64,000 nucleotides of DNA from Mycolicibacterium senegalense. Lineage in GTDB: Bacteria; Actinomycetota; Actinomycetes; Mycobacteriales; Mycobacteriaceae. The notes under the pieces were generated by a model. It saw nothing but the letters and a program-made list of their open reading frames with translations, did no database searches and was not told where the DNA came from. This document shows positions 16,941-25,522 of the stretch, one piece after another (within the stretch, counting starts at the first letter, position 1; every line of letters begins with the position of its first letter). Position numbers and translations under genes: made by a program. The DNA lies in contig NZ_CP081000.1 of the NCBI RefSeq assembly GCF_019645875.1, forward strand, positions 434,001 through 498,000. Direction: 5' to 3'.

Positions 16941-17921
16941 ATGGAAGACAAGATCGCACTCGAAGAACACTTCGCCATTACCGAATACAACCGGGTACGT
17001 CCACCGTTCCTCGGAGAACCGCTCTGGCGCGAGGTCCAGCGCCGCATCGTGGACTTCGAAGGAGAGCGCCTGGCGGAAATGGACCGGCACGGCATCGCCT
17101 ATTCGGTGATATCTCTGACCAGCCCGGGCGTTCAAGGGGAAACCGATCCGCGTCAGGCGGTCGAGCGGGCCCGGATCGCCAACGACGCACTCGCGCAGGC
17201 AATCTCTGCGCATCCCGACCGCCTCGGGGGGTTCGCCGCAGTGGCCTTGCAGGATGTAGACACCGCGGTCGCCGAGTTGGACCGCGCGGTACGCGAACTC
17301 GGCTTCCACGGCGTGCTGATCAACAGCTGGACCAATCTGCCGGAGGGGGTGGGCCGACTCGACGAAGCCCGATTCGCGCCGTTCTGGGACCGGGTCGCCG
17401 AATTGGACGTCCCTGTCTACCTGCATCCCCGTCAGCTTTACCCCGATCAGCGGCAGGTCATCGACGGCCGACCGGAACTGTCAGGCCCTGTCTGGGAATT
17501 CGCAACCGACTGTTCAGCTTCCGCGCTGCGCTTGATCACCAGCGGGCTGTTCGACCGGCATCCCGGGGTACAGATAATTCTGGGACATCTCGGTGAGGGA
17601 CTTCCCTATGACATCTGGCGCATCGAGAACCGTATGAGGCTGGCCGCGGACCAGACCGAACTGCAGTCCACCCCGACCGAATACCTGAGAAGAAACTTCT
17701 TCGTCACGACGAGCGGACATTTCTCCACTACGAGCTTGCTGGCGGCGCTGACGGTGATGGGCGCCGACCGGGTGATGTTCTCAGTCGACTATCCCTACGA
17801 ATTCACCGACCAGGCGGCAGCCTGGTTCGACGCACTCGACCTCGACGAATCGGTTCACCGGGCAATCGCTTCCGGCAATGCGGCCAGGCTGTTCGACCTG
17901 AAGTCGGAGGCAGCACGATGA
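16941..17921 (+). CDS. Amidohydrolase-superfamily decarboxylase, gamma-resorcylate decarboxylase-like
   Basis: At 326 residues it matches the ACMSD/gamma-resorcylate decarboxylase branch. The N-terminal LEEHF supplies Glu8 and His10. His162 (YLHPR), His216 (ILGHLGEGLPY) and Asp283 (FSVDYPYE) fill the other metal and active-site positions. The family removes CO2 non-oxidatively from dihydroxybenzoates, for example 2,6-dihydroxybenzoate to resorcinol. ATG 16941 lies just behind AAGGAAGG, and TTG 16938 is a poorer start. It overlaps the CoA-transferase gene by 4 bp (ATGA). Confidence 0.85.
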   Translation: MEDKIALEEHFAITEYNRVRPPFLGEPLWREVQRRIVDFEGERLAEMDRHGIAYSVISLTSPGVQGETDPRQAVERARIANDALAQAISAHPDRLGGFAAVALQDVDTAVAELDRAVRELGFHGVLINSWTNLPEGVGRLDEARFAPFWDRVAELDVPVYLHPRQLYPDQRQVIDGRPELSGPVWEFATDCSASALRLITSGLFDRHPGVQIILGHLGEGLPYDIWRIENRMRLAADQTELQSTPTEYLRRNFFVTTSGHFSTTSLLAALTVMGADRVMFSVDYPYEFTDQAAAWFDALDLDESVHRAIASGNAARLFDLKSEAAR

Positions 17922-19051
17922 CCGGACCGTTGTCGGGTGTGCTGGTGGCGGACTTCTCCCGAATCCTGGCTGGCCCCTACGCCACGATGCTCCTCGCAGA
18001 TCTGGGGGCCGACGTGGTGAAGGTGGAAGGGCCCGCCGGCGACGACACCCGGTCCTGGATGCCTCCTGTGCGGGACGGGGTTTCGACCTACTATCTGGGC
18101 ATCAATCGTGGCAAGCGGTCGATCGCTCTGGATCTGCGCCACGCTGCGGACGCCGAGATCGCGCGGAAGCTGGCGCATCGCGCGGACGTGTTCATCGAGA
18201 ACTTCAAGTCGGGCAGCTTGGCCAAATACGGACTCGATTTCGATACCGTGTCGGCCGCCAACCCGGGTGTCGTCTACTCCTCGATCAGCGGGTTCGGCTC
18301 GGGCGCGGGGAGTGAGGTTCCCGGCTACGACCTCATGGTGCAGGCCATCTCCGGGTTGATGTCGCTGACAGGTGATCCCGACGGGCAGCCGTTTCGCGCA
18401 GGAATCTCGGTGTTCGACGTGATGGCCGGCAATCACGCCGCGATCGGTATCCTCGCGGCGTTGCGCCACCGTGAAGCGACCGGCAAGGGCCAGCACGTCG
18501 AGGTGAATTTGTTGTCTTCGGCGTTGACCGGGCTGGTCAATCACAGCTCGGCCTACGTCGCCGGGGAAACCGTTCCATACCGCATGGGCAACGCGCATCC
18601 CAGCGTGTTTCCCTACGAACCCCTCCCGACGGCCGACAACGACCTCATCGTCGCCGCCGGGAACGATGCTCAGTTCGTGAAGCTGTGTCAGGTGCTGGGA
18701 ATTCCTGACGTTGCATGGGATCCGAGGTTCGTCCGCAACGCCGATCGCACGGCCAACCGCGAGGAGTTGCGGCCGATTCTGGAGAAACACCTTCGTACGC
18801 GTGGAGCGGTGGAGTGGTTCGATCTACTCGTCGCAGCCGGTGTGCCGTGCGGACCGATCAACACCATCGACGGTGGATTCGCGATGGCGGAGCGCTTCGG
18901 CCTTGATCCCGTGGTCACGGTGGGAGACGTTCCCACGACGCGGCACCCGATCACATTCTCCGAGACACCGCCGTCCTACCGTCTGCCCCCGCCAGCCCTC
19001 AACGAGCACGGGGCCGAGATCCGCAAGTGGCTGGAGGACGACGATGCGTAA
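17918..19051 (+). CDS. CaiB/BaiF-type (family III) CoA-transferase
   Basis: This 377-residue protein has the N-terminal VLVADFSRILAGPYATMLLADLGADVVKVE signature region. The catalytic aspartate is Asp167 in SVFDVMAG, preceded by the SGLMSLTG loop. Family III enzymes move CoA between carboxylic acids through an aspartyl-CoA intermediate. It is coupled by short overlaps to the decarboxylase upstream and the citryl-CoA-lyase-like gene downstream. This suggests CoA activation of a di- or tricarboxylic ring-cleavage product. Confidence 0.9.
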   Translation: MTGPLSGVLVADFSRILAGPYATMLLADLGADVVKVEGPAGDDTRSWMPPVRDGVSTYYLGINRGKRSIALDLRHAADAEIARKLAHRADVFIENFKSGSLAKYGLDFDTVSAANPGVVYSSISGFGSGAGSEVPGYDLMVQAISGLMSLTGDPDGQPFRAGISVFDVMAGNHAAIGILAALRHREATGKGQHVEVNLLSSALTGLVNHSSAYVAGETVPYRMGNAHPSVFPYEPLPTADNDLIVAAGNDAQFVKLCQVLGIPDVAWDPRFVRNADRTANREELRPILEKHLRTRGAVEWFDLLVAAGVPCGPINTIDGGFAMAERFGLDPVVTVGDVPTTRHPITFSETPPSYRLPPPALNEHGAEIRKWLEDDDA

Positions 19052-19829
19052 GGACTACCCGACAGCGCTGGGAGCGTCGTCGGTGGAAACGATCACTCTG
19101 CTGGGCCACGACCTGGCGCGCGATGTGATGGGCCGAGTTTCCTTCGGCGAGCTCGCGTTCTGGCTGGCGACCCAACGCAGGCCGACGCCGGAGCAGACCC
19201 GTGTGTTCGAAGCGGTGCTTGCCGCTCTGGCCGATCACGGGTTCACGCCGACCGCCATAGTCACCCGACTGACCTACCTTTCCGCGCCCGACTCGATACA
19301 GGGCGCGCTCGCGGCGGGGCTGCTCGGCGGCGGTTCCCGTTTCTTGGGCGTCACCGAGGACTGCGGCCGATTCCTGCACCGGGTCGTCTCGACCGCGGAC
19401 GGCGCCGCGGAATGGGATCAACTGGCGCTGTCGACAGTCGAATCCGAGCGTGCCGCAGGCCGCTTCATTCCCGGACTGGGACACCATGTCCACAAGAACG
19501 GCGATCCGCGCACCGGGCGGCTGTTTGAGATCGCCCGCGAAGAGAATCAGTTCGGGCCGCATCTGACGTTGTTCGAAGCGATCGGCCGGGTGCACTCCCG
19601 AGTGCTGGGTAAAACCCTGCCGCTCAACGGCGCAGGTGCGTGCGGAGCGGCGTTGGCCGACCTCGGACTGCCCCTGGAGTTGTTGCGCGGCTTCGCTCTG
19701 CTGGCCCGGACAGCGGGTCTCATTGGTCAGCTTGCGGAGGAATTGCGGACACCGGTCGCCAACGACATCTTTCTGTCCGTCGACCTCAACAACAAGCCTG
19801 TCCCACCGGCGGGGAACGACCGTGACTGA
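19044..19829 (+). CDS. Citryl-CoA lyase/citrate synthase-like protein
   Basis: This 261-residue protein shares the citrate-synthase C-terminal fold. The segment FIPGLGHHVHKNGDPR (141-156) corresponds to the GFGHRVYK...DPR active-site loop, and a C-terminal CGAALADLGLP segment corresponds to the region of the catalytic acid. The short length and lack of the large N-terminal domain fit the citryl-CoA-lyase-like group. ATG 19044 overlaps the CoA-transferase by 8 bp and has GGAGG upstream. The expected chemistry is retro-Claisen cleavage (or formation) of a beta-hydroxyacyl-CoA. Confidence 0.82.
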   Translation: MRKDYPTALGASSVETITLLGHDLARDVMGRVSFGELAFWLATQRRPTPEQTRVFEAVLAALADHGFTPTAIVTRLTYLSAPDSIQGALAAGLLGGGSRFLGVTEDCGRFLHRVVSTADGAAEWDQLALSTVESERAAGRFIPGLGHHVHKNGDPRTGRLFEIAREENQFGPHLTLFEAIGRVHSRVLGKTLPLNGAGACGAALADLGLPLELLRGFALLARTAGLIGQLAEELRTPVANDIFLSVDLNNKPVPPAGNDRD

Positions 19830-20193
19830 TCTCGCCCTCGTCCGGCATCGCATAGAAAATCTGCTCGCCACCTACGCCGCGTTGGCCGACATCGTCGACG
19901 CCGACGCCCTCAGCGAACTGCTCGCCGACGCGACGGTCGTCCTCGGCGATGCCGAACCGGTATCGGGTCGGGAAGCCATCGCGGCCTTATACCGGCGCAA
20001 CGGCATAGCCGGGCACCACCTGATCAGCAATCTGCTGGTCAGCAGTGCGACCACGGCGACCGCGAGATACATGCGCTGGTCGCTGGACAACGAACCTCGA
20101 TTGGCCGCCCTCGGCACCTATCACATCGAAATCGACCCTGCCAGCTGGCGAATCACTCGCCTGGCTCTGACCCGGGACTGGCACGCAGTCTGA
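19822..20193 (+). CDS. NTF2-like/SnoaL-fold protein
   Basis: This 123-residue protein has the cone-fold pattern: helices VRHRIENLLATYAALADIVDADALSELLA, then GREAIAALYRR and strands ending RITRLALTRDW. GTG 19822 overlaps the lyase stop by 8 bp, with GGGGAACG upstream. Proteins of this fold include isomerases, hydratases and dehydratases of aromatic and polyketide pathways, as well as non-enzymatic subunits. No catalytic residue can be assigned with confidence. Confidence 0.75.
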   Translation: MTDLALVRHRIENLLATYAALADIVDADALSELLADATVVLGDAEPVSGREAIAALYRRNGIAGHHLISNLLVSSATTATARYMRWSLDNEPRLAALGTYHIEIDPASWRITRLALTRDWHAV

Positions 20194-20207
20194 CGAAGGA
20201 GGATCAC

Positions 20208-21074
20208 GTGGCATTCGTGACCGAAGACAACATCACTGACCTGGCTGTAAAGCGCTGGGCGACAGGGAATTCTCGACGCTTGGCTGAGATCATGACTGGC
20301 GTTGTCCGGCACCTTCACGAGTTCACCCGGGAAGTTTGCCTCACCGAGGACGAATGGATGGCCGCCATCGAGTGGATCACCGCGATCGGTAAGATCAGCG
20401 ACGAGAAGCGACAAGAGGTTATCCTGGCCTCCGATGTGCTCGGACTGAGCATGCTCGTTGTCCAGCTGAACAACCGGTTCACATCGGCAGCGACTCCGGC
20501 CACCGTGCTCGGACCCTTCTATATCGACGATTCACCGACGGCGCCATACGGATACGACATGTCCGAGGGCATCGCGGGCATACCGGCGGTCTTCACCGGC
20601 AAGGTCACCGATCCGGACGGGAAGGCGATCCCGAACGCGGTGCTGGACGTCTGGCAGGCGGACGGTGACGGCGCCTATGAATCACAGATATCGGATATCG
20701 ACGAGGCACGCCTGCGGGCGAAGTACCGCACGCGCGAGGACGGTACCTACTGCATCCGCACTATCGCGCCGCGCGGATACACCATCCCGATGGACGGACC
20801 GGTCGGGTCTCTCATCGAGAAGACCGACATCAGCCCTTACCGCCCGGCTCATATCCATTTCCTATTTGAGGAGCCGGGATACGAGAAACTGATCACTCAT
20901 TTGTTCCAGGAGGGCGCCGAATATCTGGACAGCGACGTGGTTTTCGGTGTGAAGGACGGTCTGATTGTCCGCTTCGTCGAACGGGCCGCAGGACCGGCAC
21001 CGGACGGGACCACCATCGACGGCCCATTCTTCGCGGTCGAGTACGACTTCGTCCTGCAGCCGTCGGCGCGGTAA
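20208..21074 (+). CDS. Intradiol ring-cleavage dioxygenase, hydroxyquinol 1,2-dioxygenase-like
   Basis: This 288-residue non-haem Fe(III) dioxygenase has an N-terminal helical dimerisation domain (1-95) and the signature LDVWQADGDGAYESQ. The four iron ligands are Tyr157, Tyr191 (RGYTIP), His215 and His217 (RPAHIHF). The GTG start has GAAGGAGG upstream. It would cleave hydroxyquinol or a substituted catechol between the hydroxyls to a maleylacetate- or muconate-type acid. The neighbouring decarboxylase and hydroxylase favour hydroxyquinol. Confidence 0.92.
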   Translation: MAFVTEDNITDLAVKRWATGNSRRLAEIMTGVVRHLHEFTREVCLTEDEWMAAIEWITAIGKISDEKRQEVILASDVLGLSMLVVQLNNRFTSAATPATVLGPFYIDDSPTAPYGYDMSEGIAGIPAVFTGKVTDPDGKAIPNAVLDVWQADGDGAYESQISDIDEARLRAKYRTREDGTYCIRTIAPRGYTIPMDGPVGSLIEKTDISPYRPAHIHFLFEEPGYEKLITHLFQEGAEYLDSDVVFGVKDGLIVRFVERAAGPAPDGTTIDGPFFAVEYDFVLQPSAR

Positions 21075-21160
21075 ACCGTGCCGTATGACGGCGATTAATT
21101 GCGGAGCACCATACTTCGTCGGTCCTCCGGTAAACGCGGCCGCAAATGGAAGGTAGCAGA

Positions 21161-21580
21161 ATGAAAGATATCCGGCTGAGCAGTAGTGGCCGGCTCGCCG
21201 TGCGGACTGCCGCACGCCTGGCCACCGGCTTCACGTTCGCGCTGATGGGCTGGGACACATTCCGAGAGCCTGGAATTCGGGTGGAACTGGCGGCAGACAC
21301 GCTTGCGGCGATGCGCAGGGTGGCCCCGCTTCCCGGTGATGATGCACTAGTGGTTCGCGCCAACGGGGCAGTCCAGGGGGTCAGTGGAGCCCTGTTGATG
21401 CTCGGCGTGCTGCCGCGGCTGTCGGCGCTCACCATGGCGACTTCGCTTGTACCCACGACGTTGGCCGGCCACAGCTACTGGCAAGCAGACGACCCGGCTT
21501 TCCGCAAGCAACAACTCATCCAGTTCTGCAAGAACATCAGCATGCTAGGCGGTTTGCTTTACGCACTCGCCCACGAGTGA
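21161..21580 (+). CDS. DoxX-like small membrane protein
   Basis: This 139-residue protein has about four hydrophobic segments (for example LATGFTFALMGWDTF, VSGALLMLGVLP and the final ISMLGGLLYALA), as in the DoxX/DoxD group. ATG 21161 has GGAAGG at 21148-21153. It is the last plus-strand gene of the hydroxyquinol cluster. DoxX-like proteins often accompany oxidative aromatic pathways, possibly at the quinone pool, but the role here is unproven. Confidence 0.7.
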   Translation: MKDIRLSSSGRLAVRTAARLATGFTFALMGWDTFREPGIRVELAADTLAAMRRVAPLPGDDALVVRANGAVQGVSGALLMLGVLPRLSALTMATSLVPTTLAGHSYWQADDPAFRKQQLIQFCKNISMLGGLLYALAHE

Positions 21581-21607
21581 TTACGCGATCGCCGAAGAAG
21601 TTACCGG

Positions 21608-22558
21608 TCAGTCGATTTGGATGACCAACTTGCCGCGGGTGCGCCCACTGTCGATTTGCTCGTGCGCGCGGGTTGCGTCGGCCATCGAGAACACCTGCGA
21701 GATATGCGTGCGAAGGCGCCCGGCCGCGACATGTTCGGCTAGCCGGGCGAGTCGCCGTGGATTCGCCTGCAGGAAATCGAAACTGAATGTCTGGTTGCGG
21801 CGGGCGAAGGAGTCGTCGAGTGGCCCACCGGCACAGGACGCGACCTGTCCGCCGTAGCGCACGAACTCCGCGAGCTGCGACTGTCCGGGTCCGCCGACGG
21901 TGTCGACGGCGGCGTCGACACCGTCGGCGGCGATTTCTCGCATCTGATCCTCAAAATCATCTGCCGCGTAATCCACGACATCCGTTGCTCCGAGTTGCCT
22001 GAGGAAATGGTGGTTGGCCGTACGACTGAGCGCGATGACTCGTGCGCCTGCGGCCGCACAGAGTTGGACGACGAAATGACCAACACCGCCAGCGGCACCA
22101 CGCACCAGCACGGCTTGTCCCCTCCGCAGGTCGAGTCCCTCTTCGACGGCCATAAGGGCCGTCAGTCCACCCAACGCCAAACCGCCCGCCTGCTCAGCAG
22201 GGAGGTCGTTGGGGCGCGCAAGCAAGTCGCTCGCGGCGGTCGCCGAATACTCGGCATACGTACCATCGCCGATGTAGTCGCGGCGGAACAGACCATATAC
22301 AGGCTGCCCCGGTTCTAGGCCCCGCACCGCCATGCCAGTCTGTTCGATCACCCCCGCCCCTTCCCAACCGGGAACGATTGGAAAGATGTGCCGCGCCATC
22401 GGCACGAACGTTCCTTGACGGATGCGTGAATCGGCGGGATTCACACCAGCGTGGCTCATGCGGACGAGCACACTATTGGGGCCGATGGGCGGGGCCTCCA
22501 GATCACGCACTTTCAGCACTTCGGGACCACCGAACTCGTCGTAAGCGACAGCACGCAT
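21608..22558 (-). CDS. NADP-dependent quinone oxidoreductase/zinc-free MDR alcohol dehydrogenase
   Basis: This 316-residue medium-chain reductase has an N-terminal GroES-like domain (MRAVAYDEFGGPEVL, then GWEGAGVI) and the nucleotide motif VRGAAGGVGHFVVQL. It lacks the structural-zinc cysteines, as in quinone reductases (QOR). ATG 22558 has AGGAGG upstream, so the longer frame to 22621 is rejected. It converges on the DoxX gene. It may detoxify quinones formed by autoxidation of hydroxyquinol. Confidence 0.87.
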   Translation of the reverse strand: MRAVAYDEFGGPEVLKVRDLEAPPIGPNSVLVRMSHAGVNPADSRIRQGTFVPMARHIFPIVPGWEGAGVIEQTGMAVRGLEPGQPVYGLFRRDYIGDGTYAEYSATAASDLLARPNDLPAEQAGGLALGGLTALMAVEEGLDLRRGQAVLVRGAAGGVGHFVVQLCAAAGARVIALSRTANHHFLRQLGATDVVDYAADDFEDQMREIAADGVDAAVDTVGGPGQSQLAEFVRYGGQVASCAGGPLDDSFARRNQTFSFDFLQANPRRLARLAEHVAAGRLRTHISQVFSMADATRAHEQIDSGRTRGKLVIQID

Positions 22559-23090
22559 AGGCGTCACACCTCCTGGGTAGGAATCAACAGTGCGGACATC
22601 ACCCGGGCCAGTGTGCACCACGACCCGTTTGGGTATTTGGGGGCGTCGGCAAAGCCCGTCGCGACAGAAGAGGTGATGGATGCGGAGGGACCGGGATGCT
22701 GAACAGAAGAAGTTGGCCCTATCTGAACATCAACCCGCTGCTCGCCCCTCTGACCATTATCCGCTCACTATTAGTGATGTCACTCTTCCATTTATGAAAT
22801 AGCCATTCAAGTTGGTGAAAACCAAATTACCGCTCGCGAATGTTGTGCCGGAGGACAGTGTGCGCCTCGCTTCTTCGGGGTTAGACTCGATCTTGTTTCC
22901 ACAGGTGTAAGTGTGCATCCCAGGACGCGCAACTGCTCAAGGTGTTTCCCGCGGACTCGCCCGGCCGGGTGCCGCGAGCCAGGAGAATTCGTGGTAATCC
23001 CGAAGTTATTTCCGCAAGCAGCTCTATATTTTCGAACGTGATCAGCCAGATTTTTTCGTTACCAAACCCAATTGAAACAGGAGGTGCGTC
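22559..23090. other. Divergent promoter region with dyads, no gene
   Basis: These 532 bp separate the quinone reductase from the MetE-like gene and are visibly richer in A/T than the neighbours. Two short perfect dyads are present: TCACT/AGTGA around a 3-base centre, and TTGGT/ACCAA around GAAA, both in 22760-22840. AGGAGG at about 23080 is the ribosome site of the next gene. I see no coding sequence or RNA gene. Confidence 0.45.
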
Positions 23091-24188
23091 ATGCCCCATG
23101 ACGTCTCAATTGCACCGGGCTCGAAACTGCTCGAGCAGAATATTCTGTTCACCGGATCTGTGCCGGGAGGCAGTGCCGAGGAGGTATTTCGCACGCTTGC
23201 CGGCTCTGTGGGCGCACGCGCGCTGGCGTACCCGGACGGCGAGATCGATCCTCGCCGTGCTTTTGTCTCGGGACTGCAGGCAGTGTTCGGGCAGTGCGAG
23301 GATCTGGATGAGATTCCGTCGGGCTTCCCGGAGGGCACTCCGGAGCGGGCGATGTTCACGCCTTGCTTCCGGGTGAAGAAGGGCGTCTCGAAGGTGAGGC
23401 TGGAAGGGCTGCTGCCCTACGCCGAATCAGCGATCGAGTCCTACGCTGTTTTCAAAAGGCTTCGCGACGAGGGAACGATCGCAGCCGGAGTGCGTTATCA
23501 GATCGCAGTTGTGTCGGCGTATTGCGCCGTCATGTTTTGGTTTCCACATGTCGAGGACTGGGATGTCATGCACGACGCGTGGACTCGCGCGCTTCAGGTC
23601 GAGTACGAGCGCATGCTCGAGGTGATTCCGGCCGAAGACCTCGCCGTTCAGATCGACTACGCCATGGAGCCCGGGTTGCTCAACGGACGTCATGCGGAGG
23701 AACTCGACTGGGTGACCCAGGACATGGTGGGGGAAGCGGCCTTTGCGCGCTGCACCTCCCGTGAATACCTCGCCCCTCACTTCGTCGGGCTTCCAGAGAC
23801 GGTGCTGGCCGGCTATCACATCTGCCTCGGAACGTTCCCGGCCTTCCCGCGCGTTCCGATCGATGACATCGGCTTCATAGTCGACGCCACCAACGCCCTG
23901 GCTGTGAACGCAGGCCGTCGGATCGACTTCTTCCACCTACCCGTGATGCCGGACGCCGGCGACAACTACTACGCACCACTTGAGCGCCTTGATGCCGCCG
24001 GCGCTGCGATTTATCTCGGCGTCGAATGCGACGACGGTCAGGAAGCTATGGCACGCCGCGTGTCCCACGCGCGGAAGTTCATGGGCGAACGTTTCGGCGT
24101 CGCGCACTACTGCGGCTACGCGTGGAGAGCTGAGCGTCTCGGCGAGTTGCTGGGCGTTCTGCGTGACGGTGCGGATGCCGCTCGCTAG
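23091..24188 (+). CDS. MetE/UROD-superfamily protein, possible zinc methyltransferase
   Basis: This 365-residue protein has a TIM-barrel-like pattern related to the cobalamin-independent methionine synthase C-terminal domain and uroporphyrinogen decarboxylase. HIC at His243/Cys245 and HYCGYAWR with Cys341 match the HxC...C zinc-ligand arrangement of MetE. The usual Glu ligand is not obvious. Several segments (ARALAYPDGEIDPRRAF near the N-terminus, VKKGVSKVRLEGLLPYAESA near 95) are unlike true MetE. It is a divergent member and the methyl donor and acceptor are unknown. AACAGGAGG lies upstream of the ATG. Confidence 0.65.
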   Translation: MPHDVSIAPGSKLLEQNILFTGSVPGGSAEEVFRTLAGSVGARALAYPDGEIDPRRAFVSGLQAVFGQCEDLDEIPSGFPEGTPERAMFTPCFRVKKGVSKVRLEGLLPYAESAIESYAVFKRLRDEGTIAAGVRYQIAVVSAYCAVMFWFPHVEDWDVMHDAWTRALQVEYERMLEVIPAEDLAVQIDYAMEPGLLNGRHAEELDWVTQDMVGEAAFARCTSREYLAPHFVGLPETVLAGYHICLGTFPAFPRVPIDDIGFIVDATNALAVNAGRRIDFFHLPVMPDAGDNYYAPLERLDAAGAAIYLGVECDDGQEAMARRVSHARKFMGERFGVAHYCGYAWRAERLGELLGVLRDGADAAR

Positions 24189-24514
24189 GTCGGCATAGCG
24201 GGATTCATTTGCCGGTGTGCCGGATAACGTCGTATCGACTTCGTCCGGCTCGTCGGCCCCGCCGATGTGTCAAGTCTCCACCACATCGCATGGTGAGAGC
24301 TTCCGATCCCGTGAGGGGAACGATCACCAAAGATGATCAAGCGCATTCGGAAACACATGGAAGAGAGTGGGAACTTTTGTGAGGCTGATGATCGAAGTGG
24401 TCGACGTGTGTCTACCGCGCTGCCGACGTCTCAATAACACTGTGACAGTGGATGACTGTTCTTCCTCGTCGCAGAGTGTTGGACCGATAATCGTCATTCC
24501 GGTGTGATTCCAGC
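24189..24514. other. Intergenic region with a short perfect dyad
   Basis: No gene is seen in these 326 bp. CACTGT/ACAGTG at 24438-24450 is a perfect dyad around one base, about 65 bp before the FAH-family start. GATAAT at 24486-24491 could serve as a -10 element. Confidence 0.4.
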
Positions 24515-25432
24515 ATGCATTCATACGATGCGGTATGGGCGTTGGCCACCGTTCGCACGCGCACTGGAGGCACCGCGTGCGCGGCGCTCTATGGGCCTGA
24601 TGTTCGTGAAGTGCCTTGCTTAGGCGGTTACGCGGGATTGTTCGAAGCCCTCCGGGACTGGGACACACTCACTCCAGCGCTGCGGAAGTATCAGCCGGAG
24701 CAAGCAGCGCTTCTCTTCGGCGCAGAAGTAGTGGCGCCAATCCGTTATCCGCGGACATTACTGTGCTCCGGGCCCAACTATCGCGACCACCTGGCCGAAA
24801 TGACCCATGGCACAGGGGATCCCGATGCGATCACCCCCTTTTTCTTTCTCAAACCGCCGACCACTACGGTGATCGGACCCGGCGAGGCCATTGTCATTTC
24901 AGGCGATGCCGAAGATCAGGTCGACTGGGAGGCCGAACTCGGCGTGGTCATCGGCCGGGCGGGTAGAGACATCAGCAGCGAGCAGGCGCCCAGTTATGTC
25001 GCAGGCTACACAATCGTCAATGACATCTCTGCGCGAGGCCCGTTCCGGCGGCCGAATGCCCCCCACGATGCGTTCGCTTTCGACTGGTTTGGTCAGAAGG
25101 CGCTGGACACCAGTTGCCCGACAGGCCCGGGACTCACGCCCGAGTGGCTCGTTCCTGACCCTCATGATCTGTCCATCCGACTGACGGTCAACGACGTGGA
25201 CATGCAGGTCAGCAACACCAAAGAGATGATCGTTGGGGTGTGCGAACTGATCGCCGCGGCCAGCAGCGTGGTCACGCTGCAGCCCGGAGACGTTATTGCC
25301 ACTGGTACCCCGGCCGGCGTCGGCGCATCCAGCGGCAGGTTCCTTCGACCCGGAGACACGGTCGAGGTCACGATCGAACGCCTGGGCAGGCTCCTGAATC
25401 CAGTCGTCGCTCGCGCCGGCACACCCACGTAA
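24515..25432 (+). CDS. Fumarylacetoacetate hydrolase (FAH)-family protein
   Basis: This 305-residue protein has a C-terminal FAH domain from about residue 80. The metal-binding acidic pair is in DWEAELGVVIG and the further active-site motifs are YTIVNDISAR, GQKALDT and the C-terminal GDVIATGTPAGVG. Members hydrolyse or decarboxylate C-C bonds of oxo-acids from ring cleavage, or hydrate dienoates. No clear ribosome site precedes ATG 24515, so the start is moderately certain. Confidence 0.87.
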   Translation: MHSYDAVWALATVRTRTGGTACAALYGPDVREVPCLGGYAGLFEALRDWDTLTPALRKYQPEQAALLFGAEVVAPIRYPRTLLCSGPNYRDHLAEMTHGTGDPDAITPFFFLKPPTTTVIGPGEAIVISGDAEDQVDWEAELGVVIGRAGRDISSEQAPSYVAGYTIVNDISARGPFRRPNAPHDAFAFDWFGQKALDTSCPTGPGLTPEWLVPDPHDLSIRLTVNDVDMQVSNTKEMIVGVCELIAAASSVVTLQPGDVIATGTPAGVGASSGRFLRPGDTVEVTIERLGRLLNPVVARAGTPT

Positions 25433-25522
25433 TTGCAGGACCACCGAGTCTCCAGCCCGAAGTTCAAACTTCACAGCACTACTCATGCCGCCCTCCCCGC
25501 GGCCCGATGACCGGAGGTCACC

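Noticed and set aside
19044..19829. A full housekeeping citrate synthase
   Set aside because: At 261 residues it lacks the large N-terminal region and is coupled to a CoA-transferase, fitting the citryl-CoA-lyase-like group better.
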